The position numbers were made by a program, and so were the translations under genes. A DNA stretch of 64,000 nucleotides, from contig OX457074.1 in the NCBI GenBank assembly GCA_949752795.1, positions 32,287,980-32,351,979 of the forward strand, written 5' to 3'. The DNA comes from Hyperoodon ampullatus (lineage: Eukaryota > Chordata > Mammalia > Artiodactyla > Ziphiidae). The notes beneath the pieces were generated by a model. The model was given only the letters and a program-made list of their open reading frames with translations. It ran no database searches and had not been told where the DNA came from. Positions 11,851-23,080 of this stretch are shown here, piece by piece; position 1 is the first letter of the stretch, and each line of letters opens with the position of its first letter.

Positions 11851-13334
11851 GAGGAACTTTTCTTCTGATTCAGTTACTAGACTTCTTTTGTTACCCTCTC
11901 TTTGACTCTTTCTCCCAGCGTTTAAGTTTCTTTTGGTTTTCTTTGTGTGAACCTCGTTGGCCTTTGACTTATTAGGAAAGTTGAGGTTTCCCCCCTCCTT
12001 TAGAAGATGGAAAATGTGGAGAGTGTCATGTACAACACAGGTGCTGAATATTATTGATTGAATAAAGCAGCCTAAGCCCCATGCTCCTGGGACTTCCAGA
12101 AATCACTGAGGGGAACACGACCCACTTTGTGCTCCTAGACTTGGAAGCTTAGGGAAAAACTCACGTTACACCCGTACATAGGTAGCTATTTGGTCTAGGC
12201 TTGTCTTTCACATATAACGTGAACTTCAGAATCTGAAGGCCAGTGATGAATTTTTATTATTTATACGAAGCTCCAAGGGAAGGTGATGGGTAGATAATAA
12301 GGCTCTTGTAGGCTCAGGGGGTGGTCTGGACGTGGTCACCTAATGAGTCAGTGGCTGAGACAAGGACAGACAATGGGCATTTTTATTGTACAGGGGTCTA
12401 TAGTGCTAATGACCATTATCTCAATCTGCCTTCCTTTACCCTGTAACGATGTTATTTATACTTAAGTTAAGCCCTTTTGGAGATTTTAAAAATGTGTTTT
12501 CTCTAATTCAGGAAGGGTTTTCAAGATTTTCTCCCATAGTTTACAGTTACTTATTACAAGAAACTATTTGCTTTTCTGAATCCCGAAAGAGTCGCTTCTC
12601 TTTGAAGATTCTGGGGCCAGCTTCTCCTGAAGGCAAAGAGGTAGAGAAAGAAAGAACAAGTGCTTTGCAGGCAACAGGCCTGAATTGAACTCTGGCTCCT
12701 TCCTTTTTATCTCTACGTCCTTGGGCAAGATAGCAAATCTCTCTGAACCTGAGTCCCTTTTGGAGAAAAAGGAGAGCTACCAGGTCAGATCATATCTGAC
12801 TCAGCTGGACTTCGACGCTGAGGAAGCGTGCCATGTTGTATTAACAGAACAGAAGGTAGGTGGCTCAAAGGAGGTTTACCTTGGGGACACAGTGATGTCG
12901 TGGGAGAACCAGTTCTCTCTGTCTTTCTCGTCTACCCTCCTGGCCACCTCCCTTCGCCGTCTTGGTGGAGATGGTTGTTGTAGTGCTGGTGACTGCAAGC
13001 AGGGAGGACAAAGCCCCATGGAAGAAGAGGGCATTCTTCCAGTGTGTCCCCTTAAGGGCAAGAAAGCGTTCCCGGACTCTCCCACCAGACCTCCCCCAAT
13101 CGCTAGCAAGGAAAATGGAATCACCACGATTGGCTTAGACCGTGTAATTAAGATTCATTCCTGAGCTAAGAACAGTGTGAACTTCTATCAGCATCACATT
13201 CCATGGAGTTCATTAGCAAAGAAGAAGGAAATGGCTGATGGACAGGTGATCCCCGGTGACTGTTATTCCTGTTTTGTGATGTTACTCTAAGCCTGAGGTA
13301 GTTATTTGGATCATGGTTTTTGTTAAAGGAATAG
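11851..13334. other. gene-free DNA with a short MIR-like patch
   Basis: Near 12676-12770 the text GAACTCTGGCTCC...TTGGGCAAGATAGCAAATCT resembles the core of a MIR element. The 159-codon frame at 12685-13164 starts inside this patch and shows no domain, so it is not called as a gene. Confidence 0.45.
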
Positions 13335-13494
13335 CCTTTGTTTTTTAAAGAGGTTTCAGGTTTATAAAAAAAAATGAGTGGAAAGTATAGAAAGTTGCCA
13401 TATACCCCCTCCACACCCCGCTCTGTTTCCCCCTTTATTAACAGCCTGCACTGTGAGGTACATTTGTTACAATTGATAAGCCAATAGAGATCTG

Positions 13495-13547
13495 TTTTTT
13501 TTTTTTCATTTTTTTTTATTGACGTATAGTTGATTTACAATGTTGTA
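13495..13547 (-). mobile_element. very short L1 3'-end insertion
   Basis: A poly-T tract followed by ATTGACGTATAGTTGATTTACAATG is only the last ~35 bp of a younger L1 plus its tail, inserted into the older L1. The old L1 text resumes just after it. Confidence 0.65.
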
Positions 13548-13883
13548 GATCCTTTATTATTAACTAGACTCCACAGTTTATATTGGAGTTCACTCTTTGG
13601 GTTGGTTATACATTCTGTGGCTTTGGACAAATGTATAATGACATGTATCCATCACTGGAGTGTCACACAGAATAGATTCACTGCCTTAAAAGTACCCTGT
13701 GATCCACCTAGTCTTCCCCCCACCTTTCTTCCTCCAAACCGCGGCAGCCACTGATTGTTTTACTGTCTCCGTGGTTTTGCCTTCTCCAGAGTGTCGTACG
13801 GTTGGAATCATACAGGATGCAGCCTTTGCAGACTGGCTTCTTTCACTCTGAAATCTGCATTTAAGGTGCCTCCAGCTCATTTC

Positions 13884-14106
13884 GTTTTTCTTTTCTTTTT
13901 TTTTTTTTTTTTTTGCAGTACATGGGACTCTCACTGTTGTGGCCTCTCCCATTGCGGAGTGCAGGCTCCGGACACGCAGGCTCAGTGGCCATGGCTCACG
14001 GGCCCAGCCGCTCTGCGGCATGTGGGATCTTCCCGGACCGGGGCACGAACCCGTGTCCCCTGCATCGGCAGGCAGACTCTCAACCACTGCGCCACCAGGG
14101 AAGCCC
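13884..14106 (-). mobile_element. CHR-type SINE (young, short form), antisense
   Basis: Poly-T then GCAGTACATGGGACTCTCAC, ending CCACCAGGGAAGCCC. The target site CCAGCTCATTTC is repeated at both ends (near 13872 and 14105). It lies inside the older L1 fragment. Confidence 0.95.
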
Positions 14107-14594
14107 CAGCTCATTTCTTTTTAGTGCTGAATAATATGGACGCACCACAGTTTGTTTATCCATTTACCTATTCACCATTTGGTTGCTTCCACTTTTAGGC
14201 AATTATGAATAAAGCTGCTGTAGACATGTCTGTGCCAGCTTTTGTGTGGACATAACTTTCCAATGCATTTGTATAAATACCAAGGGGTGTGGTGGATCAT
14301 GTGTTGAGGATATATTTACTTTTGTAAGAAACTGCCAAATTGTTTTCCCAAGCGGCTGTACCATTTTGCACCTCATGAGCAATGAATGAGAGTTCCTGTT
14401 GCTTCACATCTTTGCCAGCATTTGGTGTTGGCGTTTTCGATTTTCACCATTCTAATAGGTGTGCTGCGGTATGGATTATGATTTTTTTTTAAAATCTTGG
14501 TATAACTGGAAATTTGAACTCTGATTAGCTATTTGATAAGAAATTACTGTCAATTTTTTCAGTTGGGATAATAGAATTGTTGTTTTTTTTTCCT

Positions 14595-14826
14595 AAAAAG
14601 AGTCCTTATCTTTAGAAACACAAACTGAAATATTTACCAATGAAATAGGATGTCTGGGATTGCTTCAAAATAATTGAGGATGGGGGAGAAGTGGATGATG
14701 GTATTTGCAACAAGATTGACCATGAATTGATAATTGGGTTGATAGGTACATAGAATATCATTATAAGATTTCTTTCTACTTTTGCATATGTTTGAAGTTT
14801 TTCATAATAAATGTTTAAAATTAAAG
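14595..14826 (+). mobile_element. ancient LINE 3' end, family uncertain
   Basis: The text GGGATTGCTTCAAAATAATTG...TACTTTTGCATATGTTTGAAG...CATAATAAATGTTTAAAAT resembles a common old mammalian LINE 3' end. Confidence 0.5.
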
Positions 14827-15059
14827 TTCGAGGCCATGTTATTAAAAAACAGTGCACTCGTAGGTGTTTAGTAAAAATTTCAACCTGTCTTCTAGCACCA
14901 CCTTCAGATTAAGCTCAACCCTTAACGGTATTATGTATGTTCAATAATTGTACATGTACCGGACTAATAATTATTTAAAGGAACTTCTTAGAAACTGAAG
15001 AACCTTTTGGTAATATAAGAAATTTTACCTAACATTGTTTAGAGAATATATGTGATTTT

Positions 15060-15470
15060 TTTCAAAGTGAATTTTTTTAAATTACAAAAGCAAAAAACAG
15101 TACAATGTGCACTACAGCAAAATAAAAAACATATGGAGAGGCAAAAAAAAAAAACATAAAGGACATAAAAATCTTACCCACTCCACTGAAAGAGAGCCAC
15201 TCTTAATCAGAGCCTTGTGGTATAATTTTCCAAACCCTTTATTGCTTATCTGTGTGTTTGTATCCAGGTGTTTTATGTTTGTATACAAATATACAAAAAT
15301 TAAGAATTATGTCCTTAATAGATGTACCGTTCTGTTTTATAACAACATGTCTGACACATTGTTTAGGGACTGCATAGGACACCATTGTATGGCTGTGTCA
15401 TAATTTATCTAACTAGGCCCCTGTGTTGAACACTGAAGGTTTTTTCCCAGCTTTTTGCTGTTACAAACAG
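15060..15470. repeat. degenerate old interspersed repeat, unassigned
   Basis: The AT-rich stretch with CATATGGAGAGGC, TTTATGTTTGTATACAAAT and GTTGAACACTGAAGG has the feel of an old LINE-type repeat also echoed near 40345-40800. I cannot name it. Confidence 0.3.
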
Positions 15471-16029
15471 AAGAGAAGCGATGGACAGTTGTGAAGAGCA
15501 CAGACTGTGGAGTTAAATGGCGTGAGTACCGTGTGCAGAAAAAAGTGGGCCCGTGGGCCTGGGGCGGCTCTCCTTACAGGGCTGGCGCTCGGCTGGCCTC
15601 TGGGAACTTGGATTTCGGGATGGTTTCCACCCCGCACGGATGAGGGGGTCACTGTGCTTAAACTCTCTGTGCAAACACTGTGGTTTATGCTGAACTCCTG
15701 CTTTCTTTCTGGGTGTCTGGACTCCTGTTGGGTGCTAGGCAGAGGGTGCCCGTGTGGCCAGCCCCCAGTTAAACCCTCGGCCCTGGGTTTTTCTCTAGCG
15801 AGCTTTCTTCTTATATAACATCACACTGGCGCTGTCACATCTTGTTTCTGGAGGAACGAAGCACACCCGCTCTGACACCACTGGGAGAAAGTTCTTGGAA
15901 GCCTGCATCTGGTTGCTCTGGCCTTTGCCCCATGCGCCCTTTCCCCTTCTCGTAGCCTTTCACCGTGTTAATCCCAGCCAGGAGCACAGCTCCACGCCCT
16001 GCGGGTCCTCCTAGTGAATCGGCAAGCCG
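15471..16029. other. gene-free DNA
   Basis: I see no gene or clear repeat. Frames of 60-100 codons overlap on both strands. Confidence 0.5.
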
Positions 16030-16262
16030 GGTGCCCCAGGGGACCCCTGACACAGGTTCAAATCTTGGCTCCGCCACTTCACACCTGAGTAACTCAGGCA
16101 AGTTACTTACCCTCTTTGTCATTTCCAAATCGTTAATTTGGGTTAAAAAAATAGTTTTATCTTGTTGGATTTTTGTAAGGAATTAAATCAATTAAAATAT
16201 GTAAAGTACTTAGAATAGTCCCTGGCATGTGATTACTTTTCAATGAATGTTAAGAATTATTA
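16030..16262 (+). mobile_element. MIR element (ancient SINE)
   Basis: TTCAAATCTTGGCTCCGCCA, AGGCAAGTTACTTACC and TAGTCCCTGGCATGTG follow the MIR order: RNA-pol-III box-like 5' part, core, 3' end. Diverged but continuous. Confidence 0.75.
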
Positions 16263-16769
16263 TCTTGGAAGCGAGATGTTTATGTGTATTTGTAATTATT
16301 ATTATTTTTTAACAAATTCCTAGAAGAATTGCTGGGCTTAATACACATTTTTTTCTTTTTGTGTGTCCTGATCTTAAAAGTAAGATATGTTTACTGTTAA
16401 GGTATTAGAGATACTTGCTATAGAAAAAGCAATTCCTCTATGACTCTATTTTTCAGATATGGCTATTTGTAGTAATTTGCCACACACATGTCCAAATTTA
16501 TTTCTGCATAGACTAATATGACCAGTATAATAAAGCATTTAAAAAATAGCGCCATGTACATACTATTTTATTGTATATGCCTGAATATAAGGGGGTCCTT
16601 TTATTCAATGAAGTTTCCTAAAAAACTTTTCTTGTCTTCCATTTCAAATAGAGATGAAATAGAAAACACATAATTTTAATGTTTAATTTATTAACTTTAG
16701 TTACACCGTTACCTTTGAAATCACACATTATGTAAATATAATCATTTAGAATTCCATTGTTGCTCTTTT

Positions 16770-16935
16770 TTAAAATTATTATTATTTATTTGGCTGTGTC
16801 GGGTTTTAGTTGTGGTGCGAGGGGCTTAGTTGCCTTGCGGCATGTGGAATCTTAGTTCCCTGACCAGGGATCGAACCTGCATCCCCTGCACCAGAAGGCG
16901 GATTCTTAATCACTGGACCACTAGGAAAGTCCCCT
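16770..16935 (-). mobile_element. older tRNA-derived SINE, antisense
   Basis: Tail TTATTTGGCTGTGTCGGGTT, body with CGGCATGTGGAATCTTAG and end CCACTAGGAAAGTCCCC. TTGTTGCTCT flanks it on both sides (16757 and 16937), giving a target-site duplication. Confidence 0.88.
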
Positions 16936-17329
16936 GTTGTTGCTCTGTTAAAACAAGCATCATAGGCGTCTTTGACGTCCCTAGAGCATTTTTGAGGTTA
17001 TTTAGCACCGGTTCTGGTTCTGGGGCATGTCAGCTGTACCTCCACCTGTGGCTCCGGACAAACACTCTGATTCCACTGGAAATTTTATCCTATTCCCATA
17101 ACACTGGACGGTCAGCGTTTGTTTGCCCAGTTCGTATTATTGCCACAACTTGACTTCTCGCTGTCCTGCTTTCAAAGTTCTCTTTAAAAGATTTGTTTTC
17201 AGTGATGGCTGATACTTAAAATTGTGAGGTCATGCCCTCAGGAATAATTACTTGGAGTGTGTTAAATTTCTCTACCTCCTTTTAAAATGGTTTTATCAGG
17301 TTACTGCCATCAGCATCTAAAACTATCAC

Positions 17330-17432
17330 TGTCACTGGTGGTCCAGTGGTTAGGACTCGCTGCTCTCACTGCAGAGGGCCTGGGTTCGATCCCTGGTGGG
17401 GGAAATAAGATCCCACAAGGTGCCTGGCCAAA

Positions 17433-17461
<29 letters not shown>
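17330..17461 (+). mobile_element. older tRNA-derived SINE with (AAAT)n tail
   Basis: Body GTGGTCCAGTGGTTAGGACT...GGGTTCGATCCCTGG retains a clear B-box-like GGTTCGATCC. The tail is (AAAT)n. AAAACTATCA at both ends is the target-site duplication. Confidence 0.88.
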
Positions 17462-17463
<2 letters not shown>

Positions 17464-17559
17464 AACTATCATTGATGAAGGTTATTTTAGGATGTGTCTT
17501 CCTTAAACAGTATTTAATATTGATTGGATCATGATGGTTTTGGAAAAAAAATTTTTTGG

Positions 17560-17905
17560 AGACAATTGGGGAAATTTTAATATGAACTGTGTACTGTGTA
17601 ATATTTTGAGAATATTTTTCATAGGTGTGATCATGGTGTTGTAGGAGAGTTTAGGAGATCCTGCTGGAAGTATTTGGGGGTGAAGTGTTGTGATGTCATG
17701 TGGTTGGCCACATACTTTCAAATGAGTCAATGAGAAGGAAAATGGAGAGGGGTTGAGATAAAGGCCAAATGTGGTAGAATGTTTATGCGGTAAAATGTTT
17801 ACAATTGGTAAATGTAGGTAATGGATATAGAAGGTGTTCATTGTAGTGTTCTGGGTACACTTTTCTGTGAATCTGAAAATGTTCACAGTGAAAAGTCGGA
17901 CAATA
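17560..17905 (+). mobile_element. ancient LINE 3' end, family uncertain
   Basis: TGTACTGTGTAATATTTTGA...TTTACAATTGGTAAATGTAG...CTTTTCTGTGAATCTGAAAA resembles an old mammalian LINE 3' region. Assignment is tentative. Confidence 0.45.
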
Positions 17906-18081
17906 AAAAAAGACTTTTTCCCCTTCAATATTATAAAACATTCATCCATGTTTACTTCTAGGACTTTTATATGTTCATATTTTACACTTAAATTTATACT
18001 GAATTGAACTTATTGTTGGCATAAAGAGGGAGATATGGCTGTTACTTAATTTGAAGTGCTACCTTATGTTCAATTCTTTAA

Positions 18082-18446
18082 TTTTTTTATAAATTTATTT
18101 ATTTATATATTTATTTAATTTATTTCGTTGCGTTGTGTCTTTGTTGCTGTGCGCCGGCTTTCTGTAGTTGTGGTGAGCGGGGGCTACTCTTCGTTGCGGT
18201 GTGCAGCCTTCTCATTGCAGTGCCTTCTCTTGTTGCGGAGCACTGGCTGTAGGCGCGAGGGCTTCAGTAGTTGTGGCATGCAGGCTCAGTAGTTGTGGCT
18301 CGCGGGCTCTAGAGCACAGGCTCAGTAGTTGTGGTGCACGGGCTTAGTTGCTCCGCGGCATGTGGGATCCTCCCCGACCAGGGCTCGAACCCGTGTCCCC
18401 TGTGTTGGCAGGCGGATTCTTAACCACTGAGCCACCAGGGAAGTCC
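18082..18446 (-). mobile_element. CHR-type SINE (long form), antisense
   Basis: AT-rich tail, then TTGCTGTGCGCCGGC...GTTGTGGTGAGCGGGGGCTA...CCACCAGGGAAGTCC. TGTTCAATTCTTT at 18067 and 18447 is the target-site duplication. Confidence 0.94.
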
Positions 18447-18839
18447 TGTTCAATTCTTTTAAATGTTTTTTGGGGAATTTCCATTCTGTTGTAACCACAC
18501 TGGTTTTCTGATGTAATTTTATGGCATGTGTTCATCTCTAATAAGGCAAGTCTCTCCTCTTATTCTTCCTCTTCCAGATTTTCTTAGACTTTCTGATGCC
18601 TTTATTCCTCCAGGTGAATCTTGGAGTAAATACATCAAGTTCATGATTTTGAATTTTGTTAAAATTATAGATTCATTATTTGGGCAGACTTGATGTCTTT
18701 ATAATATTTAGTCTTTTTATTTCAATAACATAGGATGTCTCTGGAGAGCAAAGAATCCTTCAGAAGTTCAAGTGACCATCCCAGAACTATTTTGTTTGTT
18801 TAAGTTAGCATTGTATTATAGAGTAGGTAAATATGTTAT

Positions 18840-19420
18840 TTACTTCAGTTTTATGAGATATGGATGCAGACATGACTAAGACAGCATCACTGCCGCTCAA
18901 AGAGTTCACAGTCTTACAAAGAAGCATAGTTTAAATAATGTGGTTCTGTGGGAAAATACAAGCATTTACAAGGGACAGAAATACCATAAGGGAGTGAGTC
19001 AGTATTTGATTCTGGCTGGGATGGGCAGGCTCCCAGGGGAAGTGATGCCTGCCCAGGAATTTAGAGGAAAGCATAGGCATTTGCCAGGTAGCCAGGCTAC
19101 AGTGGGATATCAAGTCAGAGGGAATATAGCAGATACGAAAGCGTAGGGACCTGAGACAGTAGGGCATGTTCAGGGCACAACAACTGGCTTCATGTTGCTG
19201 GGAGATAAAGGGAGGGTGTACTTTTGAAAGGTGAGGGTAGAGTAAGGGGTATGGGGGTGCAAGATGATACACCAAGAACTGGGGACTTTATGCTAAAGGT
19301 AGAAGGGAGCAGCGGCAGGGAGCTTTTAAGCAGAGGTGTGATAAGGTCGCATTTGCCTCCTTGATGGGTGGAATGGGGAGGGGTTTGGGCAGCAGCAACA
19401 CGGGAAGCATCGAGTTGGAA
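18840..19420 (+). repeat. ancient repeat block, same family as 20390-21560
   Basis: GACTAAGACAGCATCACTGC...AGAGTTCACAGTCTTACA...AAGCAGAGGTGTGATAAGG follows the order of an ancient mammalian repeat that I tentatively place near LINE2. It is highly diverged. Confidence 0.45.
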
Positions 19421-19811
19421 GCTTGTGCTAGTTTATCCTTGTGTGAATTAACAGCCTGAATTAAACAAGTGCCAGCAAAGATAAGAGAGAGGCAAGATTA
19501 GAGCAATGTTAAGAAGATGAAATACACACAGGACTTGATTTAAATATTTTTGACTGTAAAAGAGAGTCATAGTTGTACAGGATGTTTTCTCGGGTTGGTA
19601 TCTTGTCCAGTTTTCATGATGAGATACATGTTAATTGCATAACAGTTTATGGGATTAAGAAGATGACTCATCAGTTTCAAAACTCTCCCGATAAGTATGT
19701 AACTGTTCTGTAAATTGAAGTGGTGTCACTGTGTTCACAAACTCAGCCTTTGTAGATTGATCCATACATATTTGGGGAAGTCAAACATCTTTTCTGGGCT
19801 TATTCTTCACC

Positions 19812-20151
19812 ATTTATTTATTTATTTATTTATGTTTGGCTGCGTTGGGTCTTCATTGCTGTGCACAGGCTTTCTCTAGTTGCAGCGAGTGGGGGCTACT
19901 CTTCGTTGTGGTGCGTGGGCTTCTCATTGCTGTGGCTTCTCTTGTTGTGGAGCTCTAGACACGTGGCTTCAGTAGTTGTGGCTCGCGGGCTCAGTAGTTG
20001 TGACTCGCGGGCTCTAGAGCACAGGTTCAGTAGTTGTGGTACACGGGCTTAGTTGTTCTGCGGCATGTGGGATCTTCCTGGACCAGGGCTTGAACTCGTG
20101 TCCCTTGCACTGGCGGGTGGCTTCTTAACCACTGCGCCACCAGGGAAGTCC
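19812..20151 (-). mobile_element. CHR-type SINE (long form), antisense
   Basis: (ATTT)n tail, GGCTGCGTTGGGTCTTCATT, ending CCACCAGGGAAGTCC. ATTCTTCACC at 19802 and 20152 is the target-site duplication. Confidence 0.94.
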
Positions 20152-20389
20152 ATTCTTCACCTTTTAAAAAGGGGGGTTGAGCTTGATCTCATATGCCTTT
20201 CTGCTCTGAAGTCATCCTATGCAATTTATTTTCCTTCATACATCCGCTTCTATGTGCTCTGGGTTGTGCCAGGTTTTGTAGTTTATAGCAAAAGAACTAT
20301 GACTCTTGTCTTTGACAAACTAGTCTTGATGGAGAATAACTCACAGCACTCCTACTGAAAGGAAGTAACGTGTAAGAGCTGATGTGTTT

Positions 20390-21560
20390 ACAGTACAGCT
20401 TATAAACTCACTCATGCATTCATTCCCTGCTCTCATGATGTTTGCACTCTACTGGAGAGACAGTAAACCAGTTAACAAGTAAACATACAGTCGACTAAAT
20501 GGTGGAAAGTGTCACAAAGGTCCACAAACCAGGGAAGTGTATGTGTGGAGGGTCTGATTGACTATTTCACATGATGTGACAAGAGAAGCCCCTCTTAATC
20601 GAATGAATGAGAAGTGAGAGCCAGTCGGAAGTGAGAGTGAGTGAACCATATGGTCTGTGTAACGTAGGAATGTGGGGAAAAGCATCCCGGGCAGGGGGAA
20701 CAGCAAGTGCAAAGGCCCTTGGGTGGGAGCAACTTGGCTTACCTGGGAAGAGTGAGGAGGCTACTGTAGCAAGACAGGTGTGTGTGTAGGGGGGGGCGAG
20801 TCCACTGGTAGAGGGAGGGGGAAGGGAATTCAGGGCCTTGAAGGCCATTGTTAGGGCTTGGCTTTTCTGCTGAGTGAGACAGAAAGCCATAAGAGCATGT
20901 CAGTGGGGTTGTGATATGATCTGACCTGGGTTTTCGAAGCATCACTCTGTTACGTGAAGATCAGGAGCAGAAGAAGGGAGAAGAAGGTTAGGAGGCAGCT
21001 GCAGTGATCCTGGTGGGAGGTGACTGTGGGCTGGACCAGGTGTGGTATCAGTGGAAGTGGTGAGAAGTGCTGAGGAGGTGGCATTTACCGTATTTATCCT
21101 GATATCTTCCGTTGATGGAGATGGAGGAGACTACGTGAGACATCGATGGAAGAAAATCTAGAATTTGGTTTTGTTCCCGTTAAACTGAAGATGCCTTATT
21201 AGGACATCAAAGTCTAGGCGGCAAGAAGGTAGTTGGATAGATGAGTCTGGAGTTCAGAGGGCAGGATCAGGCTGAAGATATACAGGCGGGATCTAAAAGC
21301 CACAGCTTGGCTGTGATGGCCACGTTAAAGGCAAAGAGTATGTTGGATGGAGGTGACTGGGCATTAGGACGCTGGGAGTCTAGAGGAGATGAGGAGAAAC
21401 CAATGAAGGGGACAGAGAGGAGGACCGGGGAAGTGGCAGAAAACTAGGAGAGTGTGGTGTCCCTGAAACCAAGGGAATAAACTGTTGTTGAGAGTGACCA
21501 GCGGTGACCTAAGATGTTGAATGAGAGCTGGGAATTGGCCAGTGTTGAAGTGATGCAGCA
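20390..21560 (+). repeat. long ancient interspersed repeat (tentatively LINE2-like)
   Basis: About 1.17 kb reads in the order GTTTGCACTCTACTGGAGAG, AGCAAGTGCAAAGGCCCTTG, GGGCCTTGAAGGCCATTG, GAGTCTGGAGTTCAGAGG, AGAGTGTGGTGTCCCTGA, matching a long non-coding mammalian repeat I remember but cannot name firmly. Frames here on either strand are not genes. Confidence 0.5.
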
Positions 21561-21660
21561 CATGGAACCCGCCGTCCTGCTCATAATTTTTTCCCCCATT
21601 ACATACTTTTCACTGCAAGATTTAGTGAGTCCTAAGCGTTTTCACATAAGGCAGTCATTT

Positions 21661-21984
21661 CTTTTATTTATCTATTTATTTTTGGCTGCGTTGGGTCTTC
21701 GTTGCTGCACTCAGGCTTTCTCTAGTTGCGGCTAGCGGGGGCTGCTCTTCGTTGCGGTGCACCGGCTTCTCATTGCGATGGCTTCTCTTGTTGCGGAGCA
21801 CAGGCTCTAGGTGCACAGGCTTCAGTAGTTGTGGCTCGCTGGTTCTAGAGCACAGGCTCAGTAGTTGTGGCGCACAGGCTTAGCTGCTTCGCAGCATGTG
21901 GGATCTCCCCGGTCCAGGGCTCGAACCCACGTCCCCTGCATTGGCAGGCAGCTTCTTGACCACTGCACCACGAGGGAAGTCCCC
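21661..21984 (-). mobile_element. CHR-type SINE (long form), antisense
   Basis: TTTGGCTGCGTTGGGTCTTC at the tail side, CACGAGGGAAGTCC at the 5' end. CAGTCATTTCT is repeated at about 21651 and 21990 as a target-site duplication. It lies 0.7 kb upstream of the SPECC1 start codon. Confidence 0.93.
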
Positions 21985-22390
21985 GATAAGTCAGTCATTT
22001 CTGAGGGCAGTTTGTCCTTGTGACTGGCATGCATATTTATTATTAGTGGCAGTATTCATCGTGGAGAATGTTGTCAAAGCGTCGTCTTCACCGCCTCCGC
22101 CTCAAAACTTGCTTATTCGTCTATTCATTCATCCAAGAACTAAGTCCCAAAAAATACTTACGAAGCGCCTGTCTTATGGCAACCCAGGTTTTTCCCGAAG
22201 GTCTGATTTCTCACGCGCGGGACTGTGCCTTCCTTCCTCGTGACACCTGGCCTCAGCGTCCCCGCAGTGAGGTTTTTCCAGCCTGCAGGGTCCAGCCGCA
22301 GTTCTCAGCGTCCGCCCCTAGAGGCCGGAAGTCGGGCAGCGGGCGCGTCCCTCCCCCGCCTGGGAGGGAAGCTTTGGAAGATCCAGAGAG

Positions 22391-22530
22391 ATATGCAGAT
22401 GAGGTGGGCGGGCAGTATGTAGATGAGGTGGGCGGGCCGCGTGGGGTGGGCAGCCCGAGTCGAGGTGGACGGCCTGCGTGGGGGGCGGTATGTAGATAAG
22501 GTGGGCGGGCGGTATGCAGATGAGCGGGCG
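22391..22530 (+). repeat. degenerate ~24-bp tandem repeat with GC boxes
   Basis: Two adjacent units (22391-22413 and 22414-22437) and two further units (22487-22510 and 22511-22530) share TATG(C/T)AGAT(G/A)AGGTGGGCGGGC; a diverged GGTGGGC-rich stretch separates the pairs. Each full unit joins an ATGCAGAT-like motif to a GC box. Confidence 0.85.
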
Positions 22531-22693
22531 CAAAGCGGCCGGCGGTCGCGGGGACTGGAGGCGCCGGCCCTTTCTTTGACTGGAGCGGACCCGCCGGACG
22601 TAACCGCCTCGCCAGCCGGAGCCGGCGCGAGCTGCCGCGCGGTGGACACGCCGTCCGAGGCGGCCGGTCGGTCGCTGCCCGAGGCCGAAGAGC

Positions 22694-22733
22694 ATGGGCA
22701 ACCACTCGGGGCGACCCGAGGATCCCGAAGCAG
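22694..22733 (+). CDS. SPECC1: SPECC1 (cytospin-B), alternative first coding exon
   Basis: SPECC1 encodes cytospin-B, a coiled-coil protein with a C-terminal calponin-homology domain, related to the cytoskeletal protein cytospin-A (SPECC1L). This exon holds only the isoform-specific start: MGNHSGRPEDPEA and the first base of a Gly codon. The ATG has a strong context (A at -3, G at +4) and lies within the CpG island. The exon ends at CAG before GTCGGT. That donor is not ideal at +3 but has G at +5, and it leaves phase 1, which exactly fits the exon at 63918. The N-terminal MGN could be a myristoylation site. The 5' UTR extent is unknown. Recognition rests on joining the two exons and on remembered SPECC1 sequence, so it is strong but not searched. 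Confidence 0.78.
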
Positions 22734-23080
22734 GTCGGTGCGGCGGGTGGGGGGTCGCCGCACCCCCTCCCGGCCGGGCGCCCTTCCCCCACCGCCCTGG
22801 GCCGGAGCCGCGCTGCCCGCGGGCGCCGAGGGGCGCGGACGGCGAAGTTCCCGGGCGTGAGTCCCGCCTCTGGAATGCGCGCCGGGGGTGGTGAACTCAC
22901 CTGTGTCCGCGCCGCCACGGGGAAACGCCGCCGGCTCACCTGGCGCCCGGGCCCGCGGGCGGGGGCGGGGACGGCCGAGGGGCCGGGGTCGCCCCTGTGG
23001 CCGCGTGGGCAGTTCGTGCGGACTTTATGGGCACTGTCCGTGTGCGTGTCACACTTTCCAGAGTCCTGTGGAAGGTGGCG

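Larger units (their letters stand above)
13335..14470 (-). mobile_element. old L1 (L1M-type) fragment, antisense, carrying two later insertions
   Basis: The run GAGGTTTCAGGTTTATA...CATATACCCCCTCC...TACTGTCTCCGTGGTTTTGCC...TTCTAATAGGTGTGC is an old L1 3' region in antisense. It is paralogous to 55045-56350. A small L1 3' end (13495-13547) and a young SINE (13884-14106) interrupt it. Confidence 0.75.
22190..23080 (+). promoter_or_regulatory. SPECC1: CpG island promoter of the SPECC1 alternative first exon
   Basis: GC content and CpG frequency rise sharply here compared with the AT-rich flanks. I see no TATA box. GC-box motifs (GGTGGGCGGGC) recur at 22403, 22427 and 22500, and a GGGCGGGGGCGGGG block sits at 22957-22970 in the first intron. 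This is the usual design of a dispersed, TATA-less, Sp/KLF-type housekeeping-style promoter. The transcription start cannot be fixed from sequence. Many long frames on both strands here result from the GC richness and lack of stops. Confidence 0.8.

Noticed and set aside
12685..13164. 159-codon + strand frame
   Set aside because: It begins inside a MIR-like patch and shows no domain; no splice or promoter context.
22423..22860. 145-codon + strand frame overlapping the SPECC1 start
   Set aside because: It is out of frame with the supported exon, runs across the splice donor and has the biased composition of GC-rich DNA. It is noted only as a possible uORF start.
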